A stretch of DNA of 64,000 nt from Micromonospora sp. HNM0581 (GTDB lineage: Bacteria > Actinomycetota > Actinomycetes > Mycobacteriales > Micromonosporaceae). The notes under the pieces were generated by a model. The model saw only the letters and a program-made list of their open reading frames with translations, did not search any database and was not told where the DNA came from. This document shows, one piece after another, positions 16,107 through 25,633 of this stretch (its first letter is position 1; each line of letters begins with the position of its first letter). The position numbers and the translations under genes were made by a program. The stretch is taken from NCBI RefSeq assembly GCF_012726175.1, contig NZ_JAASAD010000002.1:1-64000 (forward strand), given 5' to 3'.

Positions 16107-17456
16107 GTGGACCGTCAGCAGGAGTTCGTCCTCCGTACGCTGGAAGAGCGGGACATCCGTTTCGTCCGGCTGTGGTTCACCGACGTGCTCGGCACGCTCA
16201 AGAGCGTGTCGGTCGCCCCAGCCGAGTTGGAGTCGGCCTTCGAGGAAGGCATCGGCTTCGACGGCTCAGCCATCGAGGGTTTCGCCCGGGTCTTCGAGTC
16301 GGACATGGTCGCCATGCCGGACCCGACCACCTTCCAGGTCTTCCCGTTCGAGGGCGGGGTCAGTGGCGAGAGTGCCCGGATGTTCTGCGACGTCCTGCTG
16401 CCCGACGGTGGCCCGTCCTGGGCGGATCCCCGACACGTGCTGCGGCGCGCGCTGTCCCGGGCGGCGGAGAAAGGCTTCACCTTCTACACCCACCCCGAGA
16501 TCGAGTTCTTCCTGCTGGAGAACGGGCCGATGGACGGCTCGGTGCCGGTGCCGGTGGACACCGGCGGCTACTTCGAGCACACCACCCACGCCGTGGCGCG
16601 GGACTTCCGCCGCCAGGCGGTGCTGTCGCTGGAGCGGATCGGCATCTCGGTGGAGTTCAGCCACCACGAGGTCGCCCCCGGCCAGCAGGAGATCGACCTG
16701 CGCTACGCCGACGCGCTCACCACCGCCGACAACATCATGACCTTCCGGCACGTGGTCAAGGAGGTGGCGCTCTCCACCGGCGTGCAGGCAACCTTCATGC
16801 CGAAGCCGTTCACCGACCAGCCGGGCAGTGGGATGCACACCCACCTGTCGCTGTTCGAGGGGGAACGCAACGCCTTCCACGACGCCGGTGACCCGATGAA
16901 GCTGTCCAAGGTGGCCCGGGCGTTCATCGCCGGGCTGCTGGCCCACGCCCGCGAGTACACCGCGGTCACCAACCAGTGGGTCAACTCGTACAAGCGGCTG
17001 TTCCCGCAGGCGCTGCCGGACCGGGTCACCGAGAGCCCCGCGTACGTCTGCTGGGGGCACCTGAACCGCTCCGCCCTGGTGCGCGTCCCGGCGTACGGCA
17101 AGCCGAACTCGGCCCGGGTGGAGATCCGCTCACCCGACTCGGCTGCCAACCCGTACCTCGCCTTCGCGGTGCTGCTCGGCGCCGGGATGAAGGGCATCGA
17201 GCAGGGGTACGAGCTGCCACCGGGCGCCGAGGACGACGTGTGGGCCCTGACCAGCGCCGAGCGGCGGGCCATGGGCTACGAACCGTTGCCGGAGAACCTT
17301 TCCGAGGCGATCGACGTGATGGCCGGTTCGGAGCTGGTCGCCGAGGTGCTCGGTGAGCACGTCTTCGACTTCTTCCTGCGGAACAAGCGGGCCGAGTGGG
17401 AGCAGTACCGCCGCGAGGTCACCCCCTACGAGCGTCAGCACTACCTGTCGCTGTAG
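16107..17456 (+). CDS. glnA2: type I glutamine synthetase, GlnA2 group
   Basis: The 449-residue protein ligates ammonia to glutamate or, as shown for some GlnA2-like proteins, to other amines. GS signatures include FDGSAIEGFARV, FMPKPF, GSGMHTHLSL and VTNQWVNSYKRL. The GTG at 16107, preceded by GGAAGG eight bases away, gives the N-terminus MDRQQEFVLRTLEERDIRFV shared by actinobacterial GlnA2; an ATG at 16050 is less likely. The NLYxLP-type adenylylation motif of GlnA1 is not evident here, so GlnE control is doubtful. A strong hairpin follows at 17466. Confidence 0.9.
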   Translation: MDRQQEFVLRTLEERDIRFVRLWFTDVLGTLKSVSVAPAELESAFEEGIGFDGSAIEGFARVFESDMVAMPDPTTFQVFPFEGGVSGESARMFCDVLLPDGGPSWADPRHVLRRALSRAAEKGFTFYTHPEIEFFLLENGPMDGSVPVPVDTGGYFEHTTHAVARDFRRQAVLSLERIGISVEFSHHEVAPGQQEIDLRYADALTTADNIMTFRHVVKEVALSTGVQATFMPKPFTDQPGSGMHTHLSLFEGERNAFHDAGDPMKLSKVARAFIAGLLAHAREYTAVTNQWVNSYKRLFPQALPDRVTESPAYVCWGHLNRSALVRVPAYGKPNSARVEIRSPDSAANPYLAFAVLLGAGMKGIEQGYELPPGAEDDVWALTSAERRAMGYEPLPENLSEAIDVMAGSELVAEVLGEHVFDFFLRNKRAEWEQYRREVTPYERQHYLSL

Positions 17457-17465
17457 TCGCTGCCC

Positions 17466-17505
17466 GGGCCCGCCGGCCGGTGTAGCCGTTCGTTCAGGCG
17501 GGCCC
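17466..17505 (+). terminator. terminator of glnA2
   Basis: GGGCCCGCC (17466-17474) pairs with GGCGGGCCC (17497-17505), beginning nine bases after the glnA2 stop. No T-run. Confidence 0.55.
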
Positions 17506-17596
17506 GCCGCCGGGCTGCCGGGCATTGCCTGGTGCCGCTATCGTCTCGATCACCGTGCCGGCACTCGCCGGCCGGAGACTCGTCGGGAGGCAGTCG

Positions 17597-18022
17597 GTGC
17601 TGGAGGATCTGCTCAGCGGAGCCTGGCAGAGCGTGGTGTTCGGGGTCGTCGGAGTGGGCCTGATGGCCGCCGGCTTCGTCCTGGTCGACCTGCTCACCCC
17701 GGGCAAACTGCGGGACCTGATCTGGGTGCGGCGCAACGCCAACGCCGGGCTGTTGCTCGCCGCGAACCAGCTCGGCGTCGCCGGCATCGTCTTCACGGCG
17801 ATCCTGACCAGCTACAGCGACTTCGCCAAGGGACTGGCGTCGACGGTGATCTTCGGGCTGATCGGTCTCGGCATCATGGCTCTCGCCTTCTTCGTGCTGG
17901 ACCTGATCACGCCCGGCAGGCTCGGTGAGGTCGTCTGCGCCGACGAACCACATCCGGTGGCCCGGGTCAGCGCCGCCAGCCACTTCGGCGCCGCACTGAT
18001 CGTCTGCGCCTGCATCGCCTGA
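17597..18022 (+). CDS. DUF350 membrane protein
   Basis: A 141-residue protein with four membrane segments arranged as two similar halves, each with a GxxVGVGLMAAGFVLVDLLTPG-like helix followed by a second helix (compare residues 15-33 and 80-98). This internal duplication and the DLITPGR motif identify DUF350. GTG at 17597 has GGGAGG six bases upstream. DUF350 proteins have unknown function, sometimes accompanying stress or glutathionylspermidine genes; none is here. Confidence 0.78.
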   Translation: MLEDLLSGAWQSVVFGVVGVGLMAAGFVLVDLLTPGKLRDLIWVRRNANAGLLLAANQLGVAGIVFTAILTSYSDFAKGLASTVIFGLIGLGIMALAFFVLDLITPGRLGEVVCADEPHPVARVSAASHFGAALIVCACIA

Positions 18023-18235
18023 CGTCGACTCGCCCCGCCCCAGTCCGGCTCGCATGTCGCGTCGTCCCGGGCATTCTCCGGCCCCGGAGACCGCGGTGTG
18101 CCGCATGCCGCGAGCGAGCGGGGCCGCTTCCAGTCGGCGGTCGGTCCGGGCGGGCTTCGCGGGCCGACGGGCCCCCGCCGTGACGAGCGGGGCTTCGCCC
18201 GGGTACGTCACGGCGGGGTCCGGTCGGCTGAGGTG

Positions 18236-18793
18236 TCACTTGTCGGCGGACTCGGCCTTCCCGCCCCGGGCAGCCGGTCCGCCGCCACCGAGCACGCCGG
18301 CGTCGACGGCCTCGGTGATGACGTCGGCCTGCTCCTGGGTGAGCTTGCCGTCCTCTACTGCCTGGGCGAGCCGCTCGGCCAACGCCTCCTTGCGTTCCTC
18401 GGTCGACGGCGGCGTCCGGCGCTCGCCGTCGCCCCCCTCGCGACCCTCGCCCCGCCCCTGAGGCCGACGCTTGTCCTCGCCGTCCGGGCGGCCCTGAGGT
18501 CGGCCCTCGCCGTCCGGGTGGTCCTGGGGCTGGCGCTGCTCGCGAAGCTTTTCCAGCGCCTCGGTCACCTGCTCGGTCGACACCCCCAACTCCTCGGCGA
18601 GTGCCTCGGCGAACTGCGCGTGCCGTTCGGCCCGTTGCTCCTTGCCGTCGCCCTGGTTCTCGCTGCTCGCGCTGGCGCTCGGAGTGGCCTGGTCGTCGGC
18701 GAGCGCAGCGGTGGGAGCGGCGATCCCCACGCCGAGTACGCCCGCGGCTGCCAGCCCGGCCAGCAGGTGCTTCTTCGAGATCGTGCGGGACAT
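18236..18793 (-). CDS. secreted highly charged protein of unknown function
   Basis: A 185-residue protein with a Sec signal peptide (KKHLLAGLAAAGVLGVGIA, cleavage likely after ALA near residue 33). The mature part is helical and very hydrophilic: FAEALAEELGVSTEQVTEAL, a Gly/Arg/Pro/Glu-rich middle with short repeats of the type GRPQG/RRPQGR, and ERLAQAVEDGKLTQEQADVI. The helical pieces resemble ClyA-like or DUF-type actinobacterial secreted proteins built on GxLTxEQAD repeats. GGAGGAACG precedes the ATG. It stands alone on the minus strand. Confidence 0.65.
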   Translation of the reverse strand: MSRTISKKHLLAGLAAAGVLGVGIAAPTAALADDQATPSASASSENQGDGKEQRAERHAQFAEALAEELGVSTEQVTEALEKLREQRQPQDHPDGEGRPQGRPDGEDKRRPQGRGEGREGGDGERRTPPSTEERKEALAERLAQAVEDGKLTQEQADVITEAVDAGVLGGGGPAARGGKAESADK

Positions 18794-18922
18794 CGTTCCT
18801 CCAACTCGTCGGTGATGCGATGACGTCACCGACAGTGACGAGCGGGGCTGGGTTGGAACCGTGGTGAGACTGTCAGCCGGCTGGCAATTCTGCCGCTGAA
18901 ACAGGACATAAAGTGCAAAGGG

Positions 18923-19864
18923 TCAGCGGACGGCAGCGACCGTGGTGAGGGTGCCGGCGTCGGCGTCGAGGCTCGCCCGAGTACCGACCGGGACGGTGAG
19001 CTGACCAGGGCCGTGACCGATCGGCAAGCCGCCGAGCACCGGTACGCCCAGATCCCCGAGGTGTTCGACGAGCACCTCGGCCACCGTGACGTCCCAGCCG
19101 TCGGCGCAGTCGGTGAACTGTCCCACCGCCACCCCGGCCAGCCCGTCCAGCACGCCTGCCCGCCGCAACTGGGTCAGCATCCGGTCGACCTTGTACGGCG
19201 GTTCCTGCACGTCCTCCAGCAACAGCACGGCACCGGTCAGATCCGGCATGTCCGCAGTGGCGAGGGAGGCCACGACCAGGCAGAGGTTGCCGCCCAGCAG
19301 CCGCCCGGTGGCTCGCCCCGCCACGCGTACGCCGAAGGTCTCCGCACCGTCGACCGCGTGCACGGTGACCGGATCGGTACTCGTCATCGCGGCGTGCAGG
19401 GACTCGGCCGAGGCAAGCGGGGTGCGCTCGTCGCGCCAGGCTGCCCCGGGACCGTGCACTCCAGCCAGTCGGGCACCCCGCCAGAGCGCCAGGTGCAGCG
19501 CGGTGATGTCGGAGAACCCGGTCACCACCTTCGGGTCACGGCGTACCGCAGCCATGTCGATCGAGTCCACCACCCGCTGCGCCCCGTATCCGCCCCGGGT
19601 ACAGATCACCCCGCGCACCTGCGGATCGGCGAACGCGGTGTTCAGGTCGGCAGCCCGCAACGCATCCGTACCCGCCAGGTAGCCCTGTCGGGCGTAGACG
19701 TTGGGGGCGAGTACCGGCCGTAGTCCCCAGCCGGTGAGCAGTTCCACGCCCCGGGCCACCCGGTCCGGGCGGGTCGGTCCGGACGGCGACACTAGCATCA
19801 CCGTGTCGCCGGGGCGCAGGGCAGGCGGGCGTAGCACGTCGTCGAAGGTGGTGCGGTCGGGCAC
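18923..19864 (-). CDS. LD-carboxypeptidase-like protein (S66 family)
   Basis: The 313-residue product matches peptidase S66, which trims the L,D bond of peptidoglycan tetrapeptides or, in the MccF branch, inactivates peptide-nucleotide toxins. Visible features are VMLVSPSGPTRPDRVARGVE at the N-terminus, the nucleophile-elbow region ICTRGGYGAQR, VTGFSDITALHLAL, the catalytic Glu in LLLEDVQEPPYKVDRML and the C-terminal PIGHGPGQLTVPVG with the catalytic His. GTG at 19864 has no ribosome site but is six bases after TACACT, so it is probably leaderless. Divergent from the amidotransferase gene. Confidence 0.85.
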   Translation of the reverse strand: MPDRTTFDDVLRPPALRPGDTVMLVSPSGPTRPDRVARGVELLTGWGLRPVLAPNVYARQGYLAGTDALRAADLNTAFADPQVRGVICTRGGYGAQRVVDSIDMAAVRRDPKVVTGFSDITALHLALWRGARLAGVHGPGAAWRDERTPLASAESLHAAMTSTDPVTVHAVDGAETFGVRVAGRATGRLLGGNLCLVVASLATADMPDLTGAVLLLEDVQEPPYKVDRMLTQLRRAGVLDGLAGVAVGQFTDCADGWDVTVAEVLVEHLGDLGVPVLGGLPIGHGPGQLTVPVGTRASLDADAGTLTTVAAVR

Positions 19865-20011
19865 AGCGGAAGTGTAGAGCGGCACGCGGCTCCGCCAGAC
19901 TTGTTGCTCCGATGTCCATGACCAGGCGGATGCGCGTGGCGACGGCGCGCTACCGAAGCCGGCCGGTCCCGCCCGCCAGACGGATCGGTGCGACCGGATA
20001 GCCTCGACGAC

Positions 20012-20779
20012 GTGACAACCGCGCTGGTGATCGAGAACGACCCGACCGACGACCCGCGCCGGCTGGGGGAGTGGCTGACCGAGGCCGGGCTGGAGCTGAC
20101 GATGCTCCGTCCACACGCCGGCGACGCCCTTCCCGCCGACCTGGACGGGTACGCCGCCCTGGTGGTGCTCGGTGGTGATCAGCAGGCATATCCGCTCGCC
20201 GACGGAGCGCCGGGGGCGCCCTGGTTCCCGGCCGTGGAGAAGTTGCTCCGCAAGGCGGTACGGCACCGGCTGCCGACCCTGGGAATCTGCCTCGGCGCGC
20301 AGTTGCTCGCCACCGCCCACGCCGGTGCTGTCGATCGCAGCCCGACCGGGCCGGAGGTCGGTCCCGCCGTGGTCGGCCGGCGGGACGCGGCCGAGACCGA
20401 CCTGCTCTTCCGGTACGTGCCGCTGATCCCCGACGTGCTGCAGTGGCACGTCGACGAGATCACCGAGTTGCCCGCCGCTGCCACTCTGCTGGCGGCCTCC
20501 ACCCGCCATCCCCACCAGGCGTTCCGCCTCGGCGACCGGGCCTGGGGACTGCAGTTCCACATCGAGTGTGACACCGCGATGATCGCCGAATGGGCCACCG
20601 ACTCGGTGCTGCTGGCCGAGCTGGGCTACGACCCGCAGCTGGTGATATCCGCCTGCGCCGCGGTGATGGTCGACGTCGAGGAGGTCTGGCAGCCGTTCGC
20701 GGCGCGGTTCGCCGCGCTCGCCCTCGGCGAGTTGGACGACGACAGGTCACGTCCCAGCCTGCCCCTGCTCGGGCACTGA
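20012..20779 (+). CDS. class I glutamine amidotransferase
   Basis: A 255-residue stand-alone amidotransferase domain. The nucleophile elbow LGICLGAQLL (Cys near residue 94) and the distal His-Glu pair in LQFHIECD (near residue 184) are intact. No partner synthetase is adjacent, and the acceptor is unknown. GTG at 20012 follows TAGCCT by seven bases without a ribosome site, suggesting a leaderless mRNA. Its TGA overlaps the glnE ATG (20777-20781), a tight coupling that hints at a link to glutamine sensing, which is inference. Confidence 0.85.
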   Translation: MTTALVIENDPTDDPRRLGEWLTEAGLELTMLRPHAGDALPADLDGYAALVVLGGDQQAYPLADGAPGAPWFPAVEKLLRKAVRHRLPTLGICLGAQLLATAHAGAVDRSPTGPEVGPAVVGRRDAAETDLLFRYVPLIPDVLQWHVDEITELPAAATLLAASTRHPHQAFRLGDRAWGLQFHIECDTAMIAEWATDSVLLAELGYDPQLVISACAAVMVDVEEVWQPFAARFAALALGELDDDRSRPSLPLLGH

Positions 20780-23700
20780 TGGGCCGGTCGACCAGCGCCA
20801 CCGGCCGCCTGGCCCGCTACGGTTTCGGTGTCACCGGCGACGACGCGGGAGCCCGCGCCGCCGACCTGCTCGGGCCGGACGGGCTCGACCTGTGGCGTGC
20901 GCAGAGCCAGGAACCCACCGGCGAACAGGCACAGGAGCTGCTCACCGCGCTGTCCCGGGTCGCCGACCCGGATCTGGCGTTGCGTCAGCTGCACCGACTC
21001 GTCGAGGCGGAGCATCGTGCGGCGGGCGGCCTGAACGGCGCAGCCGGACGTGGCGGCGCCGACGGGAGTCAGGACGACGACGTGCGCGTGGCCGCCGCCG
21101 GAGGCATCGGAGCGGGATCGGCGCTACTCGGCGCGCTGCACGACGATGCGGGGCTGCGTCGCCGGCTGCTCGCCGTGCTGGGCGCCTCTTCGGCACTCGG
21201 CGACCACCTCGTGGCCAACCCCGACCAGTGGTCGATGCTGCGCACCGAACCGGACGGTCTCGCCCCGACCGCAGACGGCCGGCTCGACCTGTCTGGCGCG
21301 GGCAACCCTGTCGCTGTGCTGCGGCGGGCGTACCGGCTGGCGTTGCTGCGGGTCGCGGCGGCGGACCTGACCGGCGGGCGGGGCCTGGAGCAGACCATGG
21401 CCGCGCTCTCGTCGTTGGCGGACGCCACCCTGTCTGCGGCGTACCGGATCGCCGTGGCGGAGCTGCCCGCCGGCACCCGGGAGCCGCGCCTGGCCGTCGT
21501 CGCGATGGGCAAGTGCGGCGGCGGTGAACTGAACTACGTCTCCGACGTCGACGTGATCTTCGTCGCTGCCGAAGACGACGATCTTGTAGCGGCCACCACC
21601 GTGGCCACCCGGCTGATCCACATCTGCGGGATGGTCGCCTGGCCGGTCGATGCGGCCCTGCGCCCCGAGGGCAACCGGGGACCGCTGGTACGCACCCTTG
21701 CCAGCCACCTGGCGTACTACCGGCGCTGGGCGCGGACCTGGGAGTTCCAGGCGCTGCTCAAGGCCCGCCCGGCCGCCGGTGACCTGGCGCTCGGTCAGGA
21801 GTGGATCGATGCGCTGGCCCCGCTGCTCTGGCAGGCGGCCGAGCGCCCAGAGGCGGTCGAGGACGTCCGGGCCATGCGCCGCAGGATCATCGACAACATC
21901 CCGCCGAAAGAACAGGAACGTGAGATCAAACGCGGCCCCGGTGGGCTGCGCGACATCGAGTTCGCGGTGCAACTGCTGCAGCTGGTGCACGGCCGGGGCG
22001 ACGAGAGGTTGCGGGCACCCGGCACCATCCCCACCCTGCGGGCGCTGGTCAACGGCGGCTACGTCGGGCGTGCCGACGGCGAGGCACTGCTGCGCGGCTA
22101 CCGGTTCCTGCGCAGCGTCGAGCACCGGCTGCAACTGCAGGGACTGCGGCGTACCCACACCGTGCCGACCGAGCCGGGCGCGTTGCGGTGGCTCGCCACC
22201 GCGCTCGGCTACACGGCCACGCCCGGCCGCAGCGCCGTCGAGGAGTTCCGCGCCGAGTGGGTCCTGCACGCCACCGAGGTACGCCGACTGCACGCAAAAC
22301 TGCTCTACCGGCCACTGCTGGAGTCGGTGGCCCGGGTACCGGCCGACGGGCTGCGGCTGACCCCGCAGGCGGCCCGCAACCGCCTGGAGATCCTCGGCTT
22401 CGCCGACCCGGCCGGGGCGTTGCGTCACCTCGAAGCACTCACCGGCGGAGTGAGCCGTACCGCCGCCATCCAACGCACCCTGCTGCCGGTGCTGCTCAGC
22501 GAGTTCGCCGACGCACCCGAGCCCGACCGGGGGCTGCTGAACTACCGCCAGGTTTCCGAGTCCCTCGGCAGCACCCCCTGGTACCTGCGGCTGCTGCGCG
22601 ACTCCGGGCCGGTGGCCCGCCGGCTGGCGCGGGTGCTCTCCTCCTCCCGGTACGTCGCGGATCTGCTGACCCGCGAACCGGAGGCGCTGCGCCTGCTGGC
22701 CGAGGAGAGCGAACTGAGTTCCCGCCCCCGCGAAGTGCTCTTCGACGGTCTCACCGCCGCCGCAGCCCGGCACACCGATCCGGTCGAGGCGATCCGGGCG
22801 GTACGCGCGCTGCGCCGCCGCGAACTCCTCCGCCTCGCCTGCACCGACGTACTCAGCCGCGCCGGCTCGCTGGCACCGGTCCGGCCCGACAACGGCCGGA
22901 CCACGCCCGCCCTGGCCGACATCACGGCGGTCGGCACCGCACTGTCCGACGTCACCGACGCGACCCTCACCGCCGCGCTGCGGACCGCCCAGGCCGCCCA
23001 GCCGGCCATGCCGGGACTCACCTTCGCCGTGATCGGGATGGGCCGGCTCGGTGGGTACGAGTCGAACTACCTCTCCGACGCCGACGTGCTCTTCGTCTAC
23101 GAGCCACCCGAGGGGGGCAACGAGAGCGAGGCGAGCGCGGCCGCCCACGCCATCGCCGAGGAGTTACGGCGGCTGCTCGGCATGCCCGCACCCGACCCGC
23201 CGCTCGGTGTCGACGCCGACCTGCGACCCGAGGGCCGGCAGGGGCCCCTGGTCCGCAGTCTCGCCGCCTACCAGCAGTACTACGCCCGCTGGTCGCGGGT
23301 GTGGGAGGCGCAGGCGTTGCTGCGCGCCCGCTGCGTCTGCGGTGACGGCGAACTGGGCACCCGGTTCGAGAAGATGATCGACCCCATCCGGTACCCGGCC
23401 GGCGGGCTGACCCGCGAACAGGTCATCGAGATCCGACGGATCAAGGTGCGGGTGGAGACCGAACGGTTGCCCCGCGGCGCCGACCCGGCCACCCACACCA
23501 AACTGGGCCGGGGCGGCCTGGCCGACGTGGAGTGGGCGGTCCAACTGCTCCAACTCCGACACGCGGGTGCGCACCCGCAGCTGCGCGGTACGCGTACCCT
23601 CGACGCGCTCGCCGCCGCCCGGGAAGCGGGCCTGCTCGACCCGGCGGACGCCGAGGCGATGACGGCCGGCTGGACCCTCGCCGCGCAGGTACGCAACGCG

Positions 23701-23868
23701 CTGATGCTGGTCCGGGGTCGGGCCGGCGACCAGTTGCCCCGGCACGGCGTGGAACTGGCCGGCGTGGTCCGGCTGCTCGGCCGGGACGACCCCGGCGAGT
23801 TCCTCGACGAGTACCTGCGCACCGGCCGCCGCTCCCGCGCCGCCACCGAACGTGTCCTGGATGCCTGA
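20779..23868 (+). CDS. glnE: bifunctional glutamine synthetase adenylyltransferase/deadenylase
   Basis: GlnE (1029 residues) adds or removes AMP on a tyrosine of glutamine synthetase. Two nucleotidyltransferase domains are visible: GKCGGGELNYVSDVDVIFV near residue 244 (deadenylylase half) and GMGRLGGYESNYLSDADVLF near 753 (adenylylase half), each with the GGxExxYxSDxD signature and its helper motif REIKRGPGGLRDIEF or KLGRGGLADVEW. The likely target is GlnA1 (28804-30228), which keeps the modified tyrosine motif. Translation is coupled to the amidotransferase gene through TGATG. An extra 10-20 residue Gly/Asp-rich insert lies near residue 80-95. Confidence 0.95.
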   Translation: MGRSTSATGRLARYGFGVTGDDAGARAADLLGPDGLDLWRAQSQEPTGEQAQELLTALSRVADPDLALRQLHRLVEAEHRAAGGLNGAAGRGGADGSQDDDVRVAAAGGIGAGSALLGALHDDAGLRRRLLAVLGASSALGDHLVANPDQWSMLRTEPDGLAPTADGRLDLSGAGNPVAVLRRAYRLALLRVAAADLTGGRGLEQTMAALSSLADATLSAAYRIAVAELPAGTREPRLAVVAMGKCGGGELNYVSDVDVIFVAAEDDDLVAATTVATRLIHICGMVAWPVDAALRPEGNRGPLVRTLASHLAYYRRWARTWEFQALLKARPAAGDLALGQEWIDALAPLLWQAAERPEAVEDVRAMRRRIIDNIPPKEQEREIKRGPGGLRDIEFAVQLLQLVHGRGDERLRAPGTIPTLRALVNGGYVGRADGEALLRGYRFLRSVEHRLQLQGLRRTHTVPTEPGALRWLATALGYTATPGRSAVEEFRAEWVLHATEVRRLHAKLLYRPLLESVARVPADGLRLTPQAARNRLEILGFADPAGALRHLEALTGGVSRTAAIQRTLLPVLLSEFADAPEPDRGLLNYRQVSESLGSTPWYLRLLRDSGPVARRLARVLSSSRYVADLLTREPEALRLLAEESELSSRPREVLFDGLTAAAARHTDPVEAIRAVRALRRRELLRLACTDVLSRAGSLAPVRPDNGRTTPALADITAVGTALSDVTDATLTAALRTAQAAQPAMPGLTFAVIGMGRLGGYESNYLSDADVLFVYEPPEGGNESEASAAAHAIAEELRRLLGMPAPDPPLGVDADLRPEGRQGPLVRSLAAYQQYYARWSRVWEAQALLRARCVCGDGELGTRFEKMIDPIRYPAGGLTREQVIEIRRIKVRVETERLPRGADPATHTKLGRGGLADVEWAVQLLQLRHAGAHPQLRGTRTLDALAAAREAGLLDPADAEAMTAGWTLAAQVRNALMLVRGRAGDQLPRHGVELAGVVRLLGRDDPGEFLDEYLRTGRRSRAATERVLDA

Positions 23869-23945
23869 CCGCCGCACAGTGGCGGGCTGTGGGCGGAGGT
23901 GGCCGGGTGCCGCACCACCCGCACGGTCAACCGTGTGTCGGGCGA

Positions 23946-25598
23946 TCATCCGGTGAGCGTGTACGTACCCGCCCGTGGCACCGTTACGGCCGTCCACTGT
24001 TCGTCGGCCGCGAGGGTCGCGCCGCCCGTCACCGTCAGCCATGGGTTGTGGCGGATGCGGACCAGGACGACGCTCGCCTCGACGGCGCGGAACGTTACCG
24101 AGCTGGCGTCCTGGCGGAGCAGCTCGCCAGGGTCGGCGACCAGTGGAGTCGGATCGACCACGCCGTACAGTCGCCAGTGCCGGGCTGACCACACCTCGGT
24201 CAGGTACGGCAGGCCGCCGCTGACCAACTCGGCCTCAGCCCGGCCTACCCAGGACAACGGTGCGTCCGGCACCGCCACGTACTGCACGGCGTTCTCGGAG
24301 AGCCACGCTCGGTAGCTCTCCGCCGTCAGCGGAACACCGGTACCCCGGGCGCCGGGCACGGTGGTGAAGAACAGCGGATTGCGGTCGATGTCCGCCTGCC
24401 GCAACCAACCCCGGGCCAACGGGATGCCGCCAAGTCTGGCGGCCTCCCAGTAGTTGCGGGTGGGTGGCACCTCCAACCGACCGCTGACACCGCGACGATC
24501 CAGTTCGGCGCGCAGCGGGGCGAAGTAGCTCGGATCGCTGGCCGGGTCGCCGATGCTGCGCAGGTCGGCGGGAACCACCGGCGGCTGCCACCAGCACACC
24601 GCTGCCAACAACGTGACCAGCATGACGGGCCTGAACGTTCCGGACCGCAGTGGTCGGGCAAGCCAGGCGGGTTCTCGGGCGGCTGCGGCCAGGACAGGTA
24701 ACGCGAACATGGTCGTGAGCCGGGTGGCGTTCAGCCCGACCGGCGTGTGCACCAGCGCTGCCGTGACCACACCGACCGCAGCCAGCAGAGCACCGACCCG
24801 CACCGATCGGTCGGCGATCAGAGCGGCTACCAACAGCGCCGTCACCATTGCCCGGACCGTGTCGGTGCGACTGATGTTCATCCAACCGCCGTCGCCGAAC
24901 AGCAACGCCGTCACTGCCAGCGGCAGGGCCGCAGCGACGGCGATCGTCAGCCCGTCGGTGTACCGGCGCGACAGCAGCAGCGCGACACCGGCGAGACCGC
25001 AGAACAGCCCGGCCACCGGGCTGGTTGCCGACGCCAGAAGCGCTGCTGCTCCGGCCAGTGCGAGCGGTCGCCAGCGGTCAGCTGCACTCGGGCGGGCACC
25101 ATCTCCCCCGGATCGGTCAGCGTGGCCGGCGGAGGCGCCGGTGTTGCCTCGGCTCGAGTTGGTGTCCGATCCGACGCGCCAGGTGAGGGCGAGCAGGGCG
25201 ACGAGTCCGAAGGCAACCCCGAGACCGTAGGTGACCCGACCGGAGACCAGGTTGCCGGCGATGGTGACCACCCCGACGAGGCTGCCGAGCAGTGGCCGGG
25301 GCACCCGGGTACGGACCAGCAGCGCGGCGAAGACGGTTGCTGCCGCGACCAGGGCCAGCGCGCCGGTGACGCGTACCCCGAGCAGGGCCATCACCGGTTG
25401 GGCAAGCAGGCTGTAGCCGAACTGCTGGACCCCGCCGTACCACCGCAGGTCGACCAGGGTGGGTCCGTGCGCGGCGAAGAACTCCGCGCGGGCCACCTGC
25501 GCCGCCAGGTCCGAACCCATCGGCGGGAGGATGAGGTACGCCACACCGAGCGTCCCGGAGAACGCGGCGGACAGCGCCACCACCCGACTGCCCCGCAT
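23946..25598 (-). CDS. polytopic membrane protein, possibly GT-C-like
   Basis: A 550-residue protein with about ten hydrophobic segments in the first two thirds and a soluble C-terminal domain of about 200 residues beginning near PTRNYWEAARLGGIP. The first outer loop has SDLAAQVARAEFF and DLRWYGG, a layout recalling GT-C glycosyltransferases, but no diagnostic motif is certain. ATG at 25598 is preferred to GTG at 25604 because GGAGG precedes it by five bases. It is divergent from the first mptB-like gene with 35 bases between, so the two may share control and an envelope role. Confidence 0.65.
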   Translation of the reverse strand: MRGSRVVALSAAFSGTLGVAYLILPPMGSDLAAQVARAEFFAAHGPTLVDLRWYGGVQQFGYSLLAQPVMALLGVRVTGALALVAAATVFAALLVRTRVPRPLLGSLVGVVTIAGNLVSGRVTYGLGVAFGLVALLALTWRVGSDTNSSRGNTGASAGHADRSGGDGARPSAADRWRPLALAGAAALLASATSPVAGLFCGLAGVALLLSRRYTDGLTIAVAAALPLAVTALLFGDGGWMNISRTDTVRAMVTALLVAALIADRSVRVGALLAAVGVVTAALVHTPVGLNATRLTTMFALPVLAAAAREPAWLARPLRSGTFRPVMLVTLLAAVCWWQPPVVPADLRSIGDPASDPSYFAPLRAELDRRGVSGRLEVPPTRNYWEAARLGGIPLARGWLRQADIDRNPLFFTTVPGARGTGVPLTAESYRAWLSENAVQYVAVPDAPLSWVGRAEAELVSGGLPYLTEVWSARHWRLYGVVDPTPLVADPGELLRQDASSVTFRAVEASVVLVRIRHNPWLTVTGGATLAADEQWTAVTVPRAGTYTLTG

Positions 25599-25633
25599 GC
25601 CCACCTCCGTTCCGCGCTCACGGTACTGGCAGC

